Program-made: the position numbers and the translations under genes
Notes under the pieces: model-generated
What the model was told of the DNA's origin: nothing
The model's database searches: none
Seen by the model: the letters and a program-made list of their open reading frames with translations, nothing else
Part shown: positions 1-12,500 of the stretch, one piece after another
How the letters are laid out: each line of letters opens with the position of its first letter
Numbering within the stretch: position 1 is the first letter of the stretch
Assembly (NCBI GenBank): GCA_038049695.1
Contig: CP142452.1
Location: forward strand, 92,821,501-92,885,500
Source of the DNA: Cinnamomum chago
Lineage: Eukaryota > Streptophyta > Magnoliopsida > Laurales > Lauraceae
Direction of reading: 5' to 3'
Length of the DNA stretch: 64,000 nucleotides

Positions 1-190
1 ACTAATTCTTCTTGGCCAATATGCAGTCAGATGTTAAAAAACGCTTTCCTTGTGGTGACATGCAGAAGTGTACATGGATCCACCACGTCGATTTATACCA
101 AAAGGAAAAGGAAAAGTGTGCAAGTTAAAGAAGGCATTGTATGGGTTAAAGAAGTCGGTCAAATAGTAGTTTGAAAAGGGACAAGAGGCT
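1..190 (+). mobile_element. Ty1/Copia reverse transcriptase remnant
   Basis: A short, decayed piece of Copia polymerase. Translated fragments resemble the conserved RT stretch that follows the DVKNAFLHG block, including an EVYMDPP-like motif and a KALYGLK block. No LTR, integrase or RNase H is seen next to it. It lies in the SPG11-like intron downstream of exon 9, antisense to that gene, and may continue past the left edge. Old and broken. Confidence 0.6.
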
Positions 191-411
191 ATTTAGCCAT
201 TCTCAATTTTTACGCAGAACTAAAAATCGATGATGATGACACCCTTTCAAAAGAAAACGATGCCCTTTAAAAAATGAATGGCATTGTACTTATGGAGACC
301 GGCAATGCAGAAAATTACTCTAAAAAATAAAAATTATGAAATACAATGCAAATAATCTAATGAAGTCAAGGTTAATAAAACATGTATTTACCAAGAGAAT
401 TTCAAACATAC

Positions 412-535
412 CGACGCCCTTTTAAAAGCTCCATCAACCCATTCAACAAGTTCAAGAGATGCTTTATCTTCTGGAGGTAATGAAAATCGATGTACAGCCT
501 CCTCTCCTATATCATACTTTGCCCTTTGCATGCAA
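412..535 (-). CDS. SPG11-like exon 9
   Basis: 124 nt. Acceptor TTGGGCAG, donor gtatgt. The first T completes a Leu codon with the CT left by exon 8, giving ...[16 protein letters not shown]... across a 17.6-kb intron. It codes the [20 protein letters not shown] block and ends in phase 0 after ...FKRAS. It is the last exon in the window. Confidence 0.85.
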
Positions 536-3500
536 CTGCCCAATGATTAAGACATCAAAACCAGTTTAAAATGAGAAAAGGCAATATTCAATGATGGAGG
601 ATTTCAAAAAAATACACAAACTAAAACGCCAGGCATACAGGTGAAGATTATCACAAACTTCATGATCATGACACATGGAAACAATGTGCATCCAACCAAT
701 TAAATAACAAACAAAAAAAGTTAGATCGTAGGATACTATGGAAGGTAAAAGGGAAAAAAAGGAAAAGATTACATAGAAAAGCTTCAAATCATTGGGAGGT
801 ACAAGAAGTTGAACTCCTAGCAGATGGTCAGTGGGCCAAGAACAGTGCAACCAGTTAAATTTTAATATGATTTCCTCTTATAGATGGGAATAGCAAAATT
901 GAGCAGAGTTTTTTTTTTTTTGGTTTTTGGGTATCACGAAAAAAAAAAAAAAAAACCAAACACCCCATAACCACCAACACACACGAAAAAAAAACCAAGA
1001 AAACATTTCTTTCCTCAAAGAAGAAACATTCATACTGACAAACCGCTTCTTGTCCATCCCTGACAAATAAAATTTAAACCCTTTTTATATACTTGGACCC
1101 CCCAAAAATATATACTCGAATGCTTTGGATCCAATTTAACCCATTAATGATTTGGAATATTGACGCAAGAACGGAAGGTCCAAACATAATGATTGTGTCT
1201 TCATAAGAGCCCAATTTGAAAGGAACCATGCACTACTTGTCAACCAGAATAGTTGAATTATTTACCCATGCTATTTTGTATGGCCCCATATGCTTTGTTG
1301 TAGGCAGCTTCAACTTTTCCACGGCTTCTTTAGAAATAACGTTCATAGCATTGGCTCCATCGACTATCATAATGCAAGTCTTACCCATGCAACGAACTCA
1401 AGAGCGAAAGATGGGTGCATGATTACAGTACTGCTCATCCTGTTGATCTTTTGTAATCAGAAGATGACGCTCAAGATATACAAGCGGTAACCACCATCGT
1501 CAGGAAATTCATCATTGACAAGGCTTTGAGTGTCTGCAGGTTGCCATCTCAATGTGCTCATCATATTCTTCATGAGAGGACATTCCCTAACATAATGCCC
1601 TTTCTGCTAGCAAGTTTGGCAAATCACTTCCCCTTTGTCAGCACATCCTCGCACACGAGGATCATTTTGTTGTGCCTGATGTCTCTGATTTTGAGAAGGA
1701 AGCGGCCTTTGTTGCGCCTCTTGGGGCTACATTTGCTATACAGGTGGAGGTCTTGGTCGAATAATCGACTGCTGGGAGTTATTGGGGTTAGTATACGGTA
1801 CCCCACAATTGGAAAACTCCCCGGCCTGATACTTTCCCGCCTCCGTAACTGGATTTCATGTTGTGCTTTACGGGCTTTACAATAGGCTTCGCTGATATCA
1901 TTGAAATAAAATATAGAAATTCGTTGCCGAATATCAGGGCGTAAGCCTTCTTTGCATTTGTTGACGATGAGCCCATCATTAGCCCGTAAGTTACGGCATA
2001 CTATATACTCTTGTAACAAATTGGTATACTCATCCAGAGAATAGGCACCTTGTCACAGACTAAGGTATCCTTTATGTAGGGAATCAATATAGTTAGAAGG
2101 AAGAAAATTTTGCTTGAGTCACTGCTTCATTTCTTCCCACTGCATGATAGGATGCCCAAAGGCAAGTTCATTGTTTTCAATACTTTGCCACCAAATGCGT
2201 GCAGGACCTTTGAGCTTAACTTTCATGAAGGCTATCTTCTGGGCATCATTCATGTTGTACCATGCAAAATAGTTGTTGAGAGAATTGAGCTAGTCAACGA
2301 AGGCCTTGGGATTGAGATCCCCTGAAAAATCACTAATCTCCGGTCTTGCCTTTTTGGTAATGTCATCTGTAGGTGGTGCAATATGTGGCTCGTCATCACC
2401 ATTTTCGATTAGATAACGTTGTACCATGTCATACATGGTCTCACGATGCTGACGCTGGCGACCAGGTGTGGCTAGATTCACTTGGGCCCTTGTTCCGGAT
2501 GTTTAAGGAGCGGGGGTTACTAGCATGGTCTGAGTTCTGGTTCCAGATGTTTGTGGATCTAGATCTGTGACAGCAGATTATGTTCCTCCTGTAGTCCGAG
2601 TTCCTTGTAGTTCAGCAATGGAAGCTTCAACAATTTCAAGTTGATGAACCACATCATCCATGTCATGGCCCAGTTTGGTCATTCGCTCATCATGCTGGTA
2701 ATTGGTTAAGTACCCGTGGTATTGACGTCCACGGGTGGCCATGACAGTTCAATTGCAATTTATTTATTTATTTTTACTATTACTCTACTGGGTCGGGTTT
2801 GGGTTCAAGTCAGGCCTTAACTTAAGCCCAATACATGTGGCTACGAGAAAATAACACATGTGGAATGGACTTTTTCTTAGTGTTTTGGGTTCTATGCAGG
2901 CAAAGACAAAAGGGCCTGAGATGAATTCCTTCTACTTGTTGAGATGAAGGGGAGACAAAAGAAACTATTACGATGGGGCCGGGTGCTTACAGGCGAAGTG
3001 GTTGCTGGACGGCCCTGCTGATGATGGCTTGCGGCAGTGGCGCTGATGGAGTTGGGTGTCTAAATATGGTGGTGGTGACGCAGGCCCTAGGGTTAGGGCT
3101 TGTGTAGAAGCCGAAGCACGTGTCAAAAGACACCTCATTATCTTTGTAGAGATTTCTAACACGAGGAAAATCTCTCCAAGGAAAAATCCCAATTTTTACT
3201 CAATTCCAAATCTGAGATTATCATCTCTACAATACAATATAAATAGGCAAAGTAAACTTAGGGCTAAGAAACTCCAATCTAATAATAGAAATTATCCTAA
3301 TCAAACTAGGAAACCAAATAAATCAGAATACTAATCCTAATTACAATAAAATCAGGAAACTACTAAAATAAATAAATATCCTAAAACTATGTTGGGTGAG
3401 ACCAGTGGAATTATGGTAGCCCGTTCTGCATCATTCCCCCCCAGGTTGAAAGAAGAGTTCGACCTTGAACTCCAGTCTTCTTCATGTTGTCTCTATATAT

Positions 3501-6500
3501 ATGATGTACGTGAAGCACTTCCTTTGTAGCATGGGCCCTTGATTTCCTCTTCAGTGATTCTAGTTTCTTGGGATGGAGAGTAACTTCCTTTCCACCGTGC
3601 ATGAAGGTATATGTGTTATTGTGCATCTCATGAGTGCCGCTCTTGTCATACATCCATGGGCGACCCAATAGGATATCTCCACTGTCCATTGGTAGCACAT
3701 CGCACCAAATTATATCTTTGTAATCATTACCAACTGCAAAAGTAACCTGACATATATGTCGCACTTGTGCTTCATCACCTGTCATTAGCCATTTGACAAA
3801 ATAGGGATGATTGTGCTTGTAAACCTTCAACTTCAAGCAATCAACAAGAGATTGGGAGATAGTACTCTCACAACTTCCACCATCAATCACAACCGTACAA
3901 TTTTGCCCATGTATTGTACCTATGGAACGAAAAATCATTTTCCACAACCATTTCTTCTCAATAGTGGGTATAGACCCTTGTTGCACCAAGAGAAGTGCAC
4001 CATCTGTTTCAACAGCTATTTCCTCCACTTCATCAAATTCTTCACTTTTAGGATCATCTTTTTTTTCCAGTTCTTCTGGTGCACCTTCTATTAAATTTAT
4101 TCTTTTTGGGCATTCAAGCGCACAGTGACCCTTTTGCTTACAATGAAAACATGTGAACTTGTTCTGATCTTCAAACTTAGAGGAAAACTTTTCTGAGGAA
4201 CTGGCACTTGGATTGAAGTCTGGCTTTGCGGGAGTCTTTTGTGCAGGTCATTTAGAGACAATAAACTTTTGAGCTAGAAAATTAGCACTGTCTTCCGCTT
4301 TGATCGCATGTTCGATGATCTCATCAACATTATCAAAATTCTTAAAAAGTAAGGATATGTTGTATGTCAATGCGCAACCCATGAAAATATCGATCAACCA
4401 ACACATCATCATCCTCTTTCAAGCCACAACGAGCTTGCATGGTTAGGAACTCCTCAAAATATTCAATAACAGTTCTAGAGCCTTGTTTCAAATCTTAAAA
4501 ACTTGAACGGAGATCTCTGGAATAATTCACAGGGAGGAATTTTTGCTTCAACAAATTCATCTCGATCCAGGTGTCAACGGGGTCAATATTTTGATTTCTT
4601 CTTTTCTTTTGTAACTCAGCCCACCATATCGCAGCATAATTGCAAAATCGAGTTCCACTAAGGTGACTTTATGACCATCCGTCATTGGCTTGTGTGCAAA
4701 AATATTTTCAACACACACTAACCAATCCATGAATTCATCTGGTTTCAATTTTCCATCATATTCAGGAATTACGAGCTTAATACCCAAATCATGATCAACA
4801 TTGACTGCGTGTGGGTCTTGTTCATTCCGATTATGTCCTCCATCAGCTCGACGATTATCCTCACGCCGATTAGTTTTTAAAGTAGTTAATCGGGTTTCAA
4901 TCCTTCCAAGAGTGTCTTGCATTTGAACCATCATTGCGGATAGTTGATTCACATTTGCTGATAATTCCGCAACGGTTCCCCTCAAATTATCATCATTATT
5001 GGAGGACGACTCCACTTCTACATGCTTCTTAGGAGGCATCTTTTTATTGTTTATGCAAGTTCAAAATTTTGACTGACCTGATGTGTGTTAATAAGGCCCA
5101 AGGCCCATGAGAAAGTCCATCACATAAATCTCACGTGGATTGATTGGGTTGTATAATAACAACTGTACATATTCTTTAATTAGTTTTTGTTAGTTTCCTT
5201 CTTAACTTATGATTGATGTAATTAGTTTCCTTCCAAAATTAGAACCTTGATTAAAGGCATGTAAATACCGATAAATTGAGAGTTGATCTCCAAAGGAGAC
5301 ACAAAATTATAATACAATTCAGTATTACACACTTTCAAGTTCTGTAATTGTGAATTTGTTATGGTATCAGAGACTAGCGCTTTAATTGTCCACATCCAAT
5401 GATCTGTAAGATCATCCTCAACATCTTCCAAGGTCTGTAAGATCACTGATCAACCCTGATCATCACGGATCATCTCAGATCAAGATGTGGCCCACTTCAG
5501 ATCGTCATCAACACCTCTCAAGATCCCTTCCATCCTAGTTGACTGGAATTATAGAACTTTCTGGTGATTTTTTTAAGATTTTTTTATCATCAGAGGTAGG
5601 CCACCTGCTAATTTCTAGGTTTTTTCAATTTTATCCATAAGTTTCAATCACAGCCGTCTAGAATCTCGGATCTTGATCCTTTTTTAGGAGTTCTTCTTCC
5701 ATCAGTTGCGGAATTTATATCTCCTATCATCCCTTCCCTCTAATCTATCCAGAGATCATCTGGTGGGGACCACGTAGAGGATAGCCTCTGCCGAACCAGG
5801 GCGCCTGGGAGACTTGGCTACTGCAACATCTGTTCTGCTAGATTTTTTGCTCTGCTGTGTCACCTACTGCTGCTGTGTCTATTTGCTGTGTCTACTTGCA
5901 TCATCTACGTCTGGCAGCCCTTAGATCATCTTAGACGGAACAAAGATAAACCTACAGGTACTCCCCCTCTTGATCTTCCTCCGGCATCGGGTCCGCCTCC
6001 AGAACCTGGTCCCTCCGGCCCTCCTTCATTGCGTCTCTCCACTCGCATTTCAGTCCCGCCAGACCGCTATGGGTTCTCTCATACTTCCTTAATGGCCACT
6101 CTGTCGTCCTCTTCCATCCCGCAATCATATTCTCAGGTTGTACAGCACCAATGTTGGAACCAGGCTATGCAAGAGGAATTGGAGGCTTTAGAACAGAATC
6201 ACACATGGGATGTTGTCCAGTCTCCTATGAATGTCAAACCTATTGGCTGTAAGTTGATTTTCTCTCAAGGTAAAATACAATGGCACATTGGATAGATATA
6301 AGGCGCATCTCGTCGCTCTTGGAAATCGGCAGGAATATGGCATCGATTATAATGAAACGTTTGCTCCTGTCGCCAAAATGACCACGGTTCGCATCATTCT
6401 TCTTGTTGCTGCATCTCGGTCTTGGCCTCTATATCAGATGGATGTCAAAAATGCATTTCTTCATGGCAATCTAAAAGAAGACGTTTATATGCGTCTGCCT

Positions 6501-9500
6501 CAAGGGTACTCATCTGGGAAGGGTATGGTTGCCAAACTCCGTCCCTCCTTCTATGGTCTGAAGCAAGCTCCTCGCGCATGGTTTGAGAAATTTCAAGCTG
6601 CCCTTCTACGATTGGATTTTCATCCGAGCCAGTATGATCCATCTATGTTCTTATGTCATGCTCCATCCGGGATTACTGTGCTACTAGTCTACGTGAATGA
6701 CATTGTCATTACTGGTCCCAATGCACATATGATTCAGGAAATCCAAGCTTCTCTTAATAAGACATTTCACATGAAGGATCTCCGCCCATTACACTATTTC
6801 CTTGGTCTTGAAGTTCATCAATCGACTAAAGGTATAGTTCTCAATCAGCACAAATACACGATTGACCTCATTAACTTGGCTGGCCTTACTGCTTCCGCTC
6901 CAGTAGATACACCGGTCAAACTAAATGCCAAACTTAGTAAAGAAGAGGGTGACCTTCTTCCAGATCCTACAACATATCGCCAGTTAGTTGGTAGCCTGAT
7001 CTACCTCACAATCACTCGCCTTGATATCTCCTATGTGGTCAACCTCATGAGTCAGTTCATGACTGCTCCACGACATCTTCATATGGCTGATGTTTGTCGC
7101 ATCATTCAGTACCTTATTCATACACCGACTCACGGATTGTTTTTTTCATCAAACAATCCTCTATCTCTCAGAGCTTATTCCGATGCTGATTGGGCTGGGT
7201 GTCCGGATACTCGCAGATAGACAACAGGATAGTGCATGTTTTTGGGTGATAGTCTGATTCCCTGGAAATGCAAGAAACATGAAAAAGTTTCAAAATCTTC
7301 TATTGAGGCTGAGTACGGAGCCATGTCTTCTGCGTGCTCCGAAGTTCTTTGGCTACGCGGACTCCTTTCCGGCATTGGGTTTCCAGCGGTTAGTGCTACC
7401 CCACTATATGCGGATAATACAAGTGCTATTCGGATTACTGAAAATCCGATTTTCCATGAACGCACTAAGCACATCTAGGTTGATTGTCACTTCATACGTG
7501 ATGAACTTACACGCGGTGTCATTAGTCTTCCACATATCTCCACTGAGCTTCAAATTGCTGACATTCTTACTAAAGGCCTTCCGCGACCGCGTCATCAGTT
7601 CTTGGTTGGCAAATTGATGCTGGTTGATTCTCCCACATCAATTTGAGGGGGGGTGTTAATAAGGCCCAAGGCCCATGAGAAAGTCCATCACATAAATCTC
7701 ACGTGGATTGATTGGGTTGTATAATAACTACTATACATATTCTTTAATTAGTTTTAGTTAGTTTCCTTCTTAACTTATGATTGATGTAATTAGTTTCCTT
7801 CCAAAATTAGAACCTTGATTAAAGGCATGTAAATACCTATAAATTAAGAGTTGATCTCCAAAGGAGACACAGAATTATAATACAATTCACTATTACACAC
7901 TTTCAAGTTCTGTAATTGTGAATTTGTCAATGTGTAGATCTGCTTTCCATGATCACGCTAGCGAAAACGGATTTGAAATTTGACGGCGGATGGCTGTGAT
8001 TGTACGGAAACAAGATCCAACGGTTAATCTTGGTCAAATTTGCCGTTGATCAGATGTGCTGATGTCTGCCCTCTGCCTGAAGTTTTTTTTAGTTTTTTAT
8101 AAATTGTTGGGCTCTGCAAAACACGTTGGGCCCTGAACTGGCTGGACAGTAGATGGTGGAACAAGTCAAGTCGAGTCAAACCCAAACTAAGTATAGGCCC
8201 ACAAGACTTGTTAGGGTAACAAGACCTGCACGTGGGCACTTTGTTGCCTCGATTCTAGCGCCCAAAAGAGAAGAGAAAAGGGTTGAATGAAAGGTGTGCC
8301 TCTGGTGCTTCTTAATGCGACGAACATGGTAATGGTTCGATGGAGAATATGCAGCGACGAAGCGGATGGTGACGGTCGTCCTGGGTGCACGGTATGCCTC
8401 CTCTTTCCAGATTCTTCTTCTTCTTCTGTGTCTTTTATCTACTGCTTCTTTCTGCTACTTTTTGTTCTTTTTCTTTTCTTTTTTTTTTGTGGGTTTGGGG
8501 TTTTCGGGGAAGATGGGTTCTGAAGGCGATTGGGAGGTTGGAGTAGGGATCCCGGCGGTTTTGGGCTATGGCAAACACTAGGCTAGGGTTCTGTGGAACA
8601 AAAAATTGGGTTGTTTCGCGGGTGAGTTTTAATGGCCGATTTTGGAAGGGGGTTTTGGTGGTAGTGGGCGTGGGTTTTGTAATATCCTGTATTATATGGG
8701 CCTATGATTAGTCCGGCCCAGGTAGTACTTGGGTTGTTTCCTTATTATGGTATTGGTAGAAGTATTTATTATGGAAATTGGAAATATTGAAAGTGTCCCA
8801 CGTTTTGGGCTCTAATAGAGGAAATAAGGGAAAGATTGGAATTAGGAAGTTTATGCAACTCTCCTAGTAGAACCCTGTTGTTTATTTATTTTGTTAATTA
8901 GGAATGTCCCACGTGTATGGTGATTGGAAAAGGAAAAGAGTTGTGAAACAACTCTAATTGGAAGTAGGAGAAGACTGGGACTCTAATTCCTTTTAGTATA
9001 TATATTCAACCATTGACCATTAGGGTAGTATTCAATTTTCTTTCTTCTTGTTTAGAGAGCAAATTTGAGAAAGAGACTTGATCTCTGGAATCCAGGGGAA
9101 GAAGAAGAAGAGGAAGGTCACTGACGCACGGATGTCCTATTCGCGCCCGCACATTTCAAAAGCAACGATTGCATATCAAAGGTGAGTGGATCTTCCTAAT
9201 TGATTGGATGATTAATCAAGATGATTGATAATGGAATGTGATTCAAAGATTCTGTATTGTTAGGTATTCAATGATTTTTAAAACCATCACATAGGCATAA
9301 AAGATATGTTTTGAGGCAAGGAATCATATTTGAATGGTGATTTGAATGTTACAGTTTGATAGGGAGTGTAAATCATTGAATATATGTCAAACAGGCACAA
9401 ATCTGTAAAAACAGAGAGTTGTCGTCAATGGTAGTATTGAATGTAGTGAGTTGTGGGACCCCAGGGACCACTAGATGGAGAATCAGGACAATAGATCCAC

Positions 9501-12500
9501 AAGGGGACCCATGGTCGACCCATGAGGACCTGGACCCATGTGGAGTGGATCCCGTTTGGGCCGTCATCCACTAGATTTACATATTACAGACGTGAGTTGG
9601 AGGCAAACAGAATTTGAATGTCGTCAGGGGCAGTGGGACCCATCAGTGGGTCTGATTGGAAATCAGAACCCCACATCTTGAAGTGGACCCTTGGGCGACC
9701 ATAGAGTAGTGGGGCATCTGGGGTTTTGATCAGTGGGACCCACTGAGCAATGGATCCAAACACAGTCAGGCGTGACTGTGTACAGAACAGCAGCAAGTTC
9801 CGTTTTTTATTTGTGGACCCCAGGACATGATCTGATGATGGATCAGATCCATTAGGGTGATAGTTTAGTAGTGGTCGACCATCACCTAGGTGGCTGATCA
9901 TGGATTTTGTAAGTGGGACCCACTGGATGTTATATGGGTGTGCCTTCAGACGTGGACAACTAAATACTGGGCTCTGTTCATGGATCTGTGACAATTTTAA
10001 TTGGGTTTGGCCCAGGATTGGTAGGTGATGACCATATAGAGTGTATATACAAATAACTTAAATATTAGATGATTAATTAATGGTGATTAAGTGACTGTGA
10101 TCAACTTAGTTATGGTTAATTATAAGCATTATGATTACTTACTGTATATTATGTTTTGTTCTAGGGTGTGGACCAACCATACTCCAATAATACCAATTAT
10201 GAATTGGAGCGGGGCAAATAAACTGTGAACTTAGTAAGGGCTGGGCCCACACTGTTGATATGTACATGAGGAAAATTGTTAATAATATTGAGTTGTGGTT
10301 GTTATGAGATGGTGAGGTCCCAGACGTGGGATGCTGGACTTAAGTGTCCGAGCCGTTATAGCGGCTGGTCCATAGGGGACGTGTCCAATGAGACAGGGTC
10401 ATAGTGACCGATATACATGTATACGATGGGCCTTTGAGGCGTGGTAAGGTGCATGGGCACGGATATATATTTATGGATGTATTTTTTTGCAATTAATATT
10501 TTGATTCAACATATGTTCATCATGTGATATTATGTTTTATGCTGCTTATGTAATTAGGAACATTCATTCACCAGTAATACTGATGTTGTGTTGCCCCCTT
10601 CAGATAATTTTACTGCGGGTGGGATAAATCAGGATGGCACCCAGCACGTAGATTTTGGCATGCGTGGCTGAAGGGAGAGAACGAGAAATATTTATATGAG
10701 TGACAGAAGGATTAGCTTTTGTTTAGCAATTGATTTAATGTTTAGTACATTATTAAATTGAGTCAGAACATAGGGATTTGGATTATTCAGAGATTTTTGA
10801 TATTATTTGACTTTATTTAAATTAATTGGAATTATAGTTGATTTATATGCCAAATCTCTTATGCGAATAATTTGATAAATGAATGGTAAACATTGCCAAG
10901 TTATCACGATCCGAATATTCGATAGGGCCCCGGAATTTGGGTCGTGACAGGTTTTCGATTGGCAATGGGGTGATGGGGATGGGACAGACGGATAGGGGTT
11001 TGGTTTGTGCAAGGGTTGTGCGTGATGGCAGTGGGGTGTGTCGGAGATGAATGGATGGGGATGGATAATGGATATGCTCCAATTGGTGACCCGAGACGGA
11101 TCGAAGCGACGTAGATCTTCGTCTCAGCTACCAACTGCTGCAGGCCCTAGGGTTACGGCTTTCGTAGATGCTGAAGCACGTGTCAAAAGACACCTCAAAT
11201 TATCTTTGCAAAGATTTCAAACACGAGGAAAACCTCTCCAGGGAAAAATCCAATATTATGATTAGTTTTAGAAACATAATGTTCTATATAAACAAAAGAG
11301 ATAATGTTTTTATCATACTTATTCAATCAATAAACCATCGTGAGTTATTCTGGAGTATATAGTTTTAAGTGTTCTTTGTGTGGAATCCCTTCGTTGGATT
11401 CGACCAACCTCATCTGAGAGGTTGGCCTACTCGATCGAAGGTCCGGGGCTGCGCCAGATTGGTATTAGAGCCCAAATCCGTTCGCCGGAGAAACGACTAT
11501 CTTCCCTGGTTCATCATCGTCCCTCTCCTCTTCCCTCGTCGACCACCACAACCCACCTCTCAGTCCCTTAATCGCTCCAACCCATCCCCTCTACCAAATC
11601 TCTTCACCGAGACCCAAACCATCTCGACAAACCCCACCACCTGCCCAAATTCCCAAACCAGCCCCAGCCCCAGCCCGACCCTTGCCACCATCTCCCAGAA
11701 TACCGACACCCACCCAACCAAAAAAAAAACCTAACCCTACGCGCGACAGCCACTCCCTACCAAACACCCGAAATCCAATTCCCACTGGACCCTCTATTCC
11801 TAAGCCCCTCCAAGCACAAAACTTTCCCGCAACTCCAAAAACCCTTCCCACAACTCCCCACCTCCTTCGTTCACCACCATCAAAACCCCGACCCCTAAGG
11901 ACACGACCCACTGCCACACCCAAACCCCAGCCGCCCCTTCGTCCCTCCAGCCTTGTCCAAAACCCGGTCAAACACAACCCTTCGTCCCTCCAGCCTCATC
12001 AAAAAAAACCCCACCCACCAGAAGATTAAAAAAAAAAAAAAAAAACAGAGAGAGACAAAGCAGCAGAAGAGAGAAAAGAAGGCGATTTGAGAACAAAAAG
12101 AATACCTTGCACCGACGACGAGCACGCACGCCAGCAGCACCATTGCTCTTCATCTCCACTGGAACTCCATCATCATCGCAACACACCAGTAAGCACAGCC
12201 AGCATTGTCAGTCGCTGCACGCAGAGAAGACCGCATCACCATCGCTCCTCCATTCTTCTTTGAGTCGAAGGTAAACAAAAACCATTCTTCTCCTTTTACT
12301 TTCTCTGGGCACAAACCTCGAAGAGCCTTTCACACGTGTCTTGTCTGAAGACTGAACTGGGCATGAGTTTTGGGCCTGACCTGTAGTTTGGGCCCGCTTT
12401 GAGTCCAGACCCAACCCAGCCCACTTAAAATAAAAATAAAAAAAATAATTAAAAATAAAATCCTTTTTCAGCCACGCCTAGAAAAGGTGACAATCTCAGT

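Larger units (their letters stand above)
5081..7934 (+). mobile_element. Ty1/Copia element with both LTRs and ATGTG target duplication, internally shortened
   Basis: Target duplication ATGTG at 5081-5085 and 7930-7934. LTRs at 5086-5361 and 7654-7929 are both 276 bp, start TGTTAATAAGG and differ by eye at about eight sites (near 3%), so insertion is fairly recent. A primer-binding site matching initiator tRNA-Met (TGGTATCAGAG) starts at 5362. A polypurine tract (TTTGAGGGGGGG) precedes the 3' LTR at 7642-7653. The internal part is only 2.3 kb: a stretch joining integrase end to RT (from about 5940), RT at 6290-7220 with [23 protein letters not shown] and the YVxD-type active-site region, then RNase H to about 7480. 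Gag, protease and the integrase core are missing. A few breaks interrupt the remaining pol. It lies in the leader of element C, in the opposite direction. Confidence 0.88.
3070..11250 (-). mobile_element. Ty3 element C (minus strand), internally deleted, split by a Copia element and a solo LTR
   Basis: Minus-strand Ty3 element. A partial 5' LTR lies at 11250-11141; the leader runs from about 11140 to 5040 with two insertions (solo LTR 8678-10949, Copia 5086-7929). Gag starts at 5039 ([10 protein letters not shown], then a coiled coil-like stretch), with a zinc knuckle near 4100-4150 and a protease-like region at 4028-3600 containing VVIDGGS and ILLGRPW. The core RT, RNase H and integrase are absent. 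The 3' LTR lies at about 3400-3079. The two LTR parts share the segment around the CGTGTCAAAAGACACCTCA motif (near 3117 and 11177). A larger-scale deletion derivative with several further breaks. It sits in the leader of element D. Confidence 0.72.

Noticed and set aside
11369-12143. Long proline-rich and glycine-rich ORFs on both strands
   Set aside because: They lie in the C-rich leader of chromovirus copy A between the primer-binding site and gag; low-complexity composition explains them.
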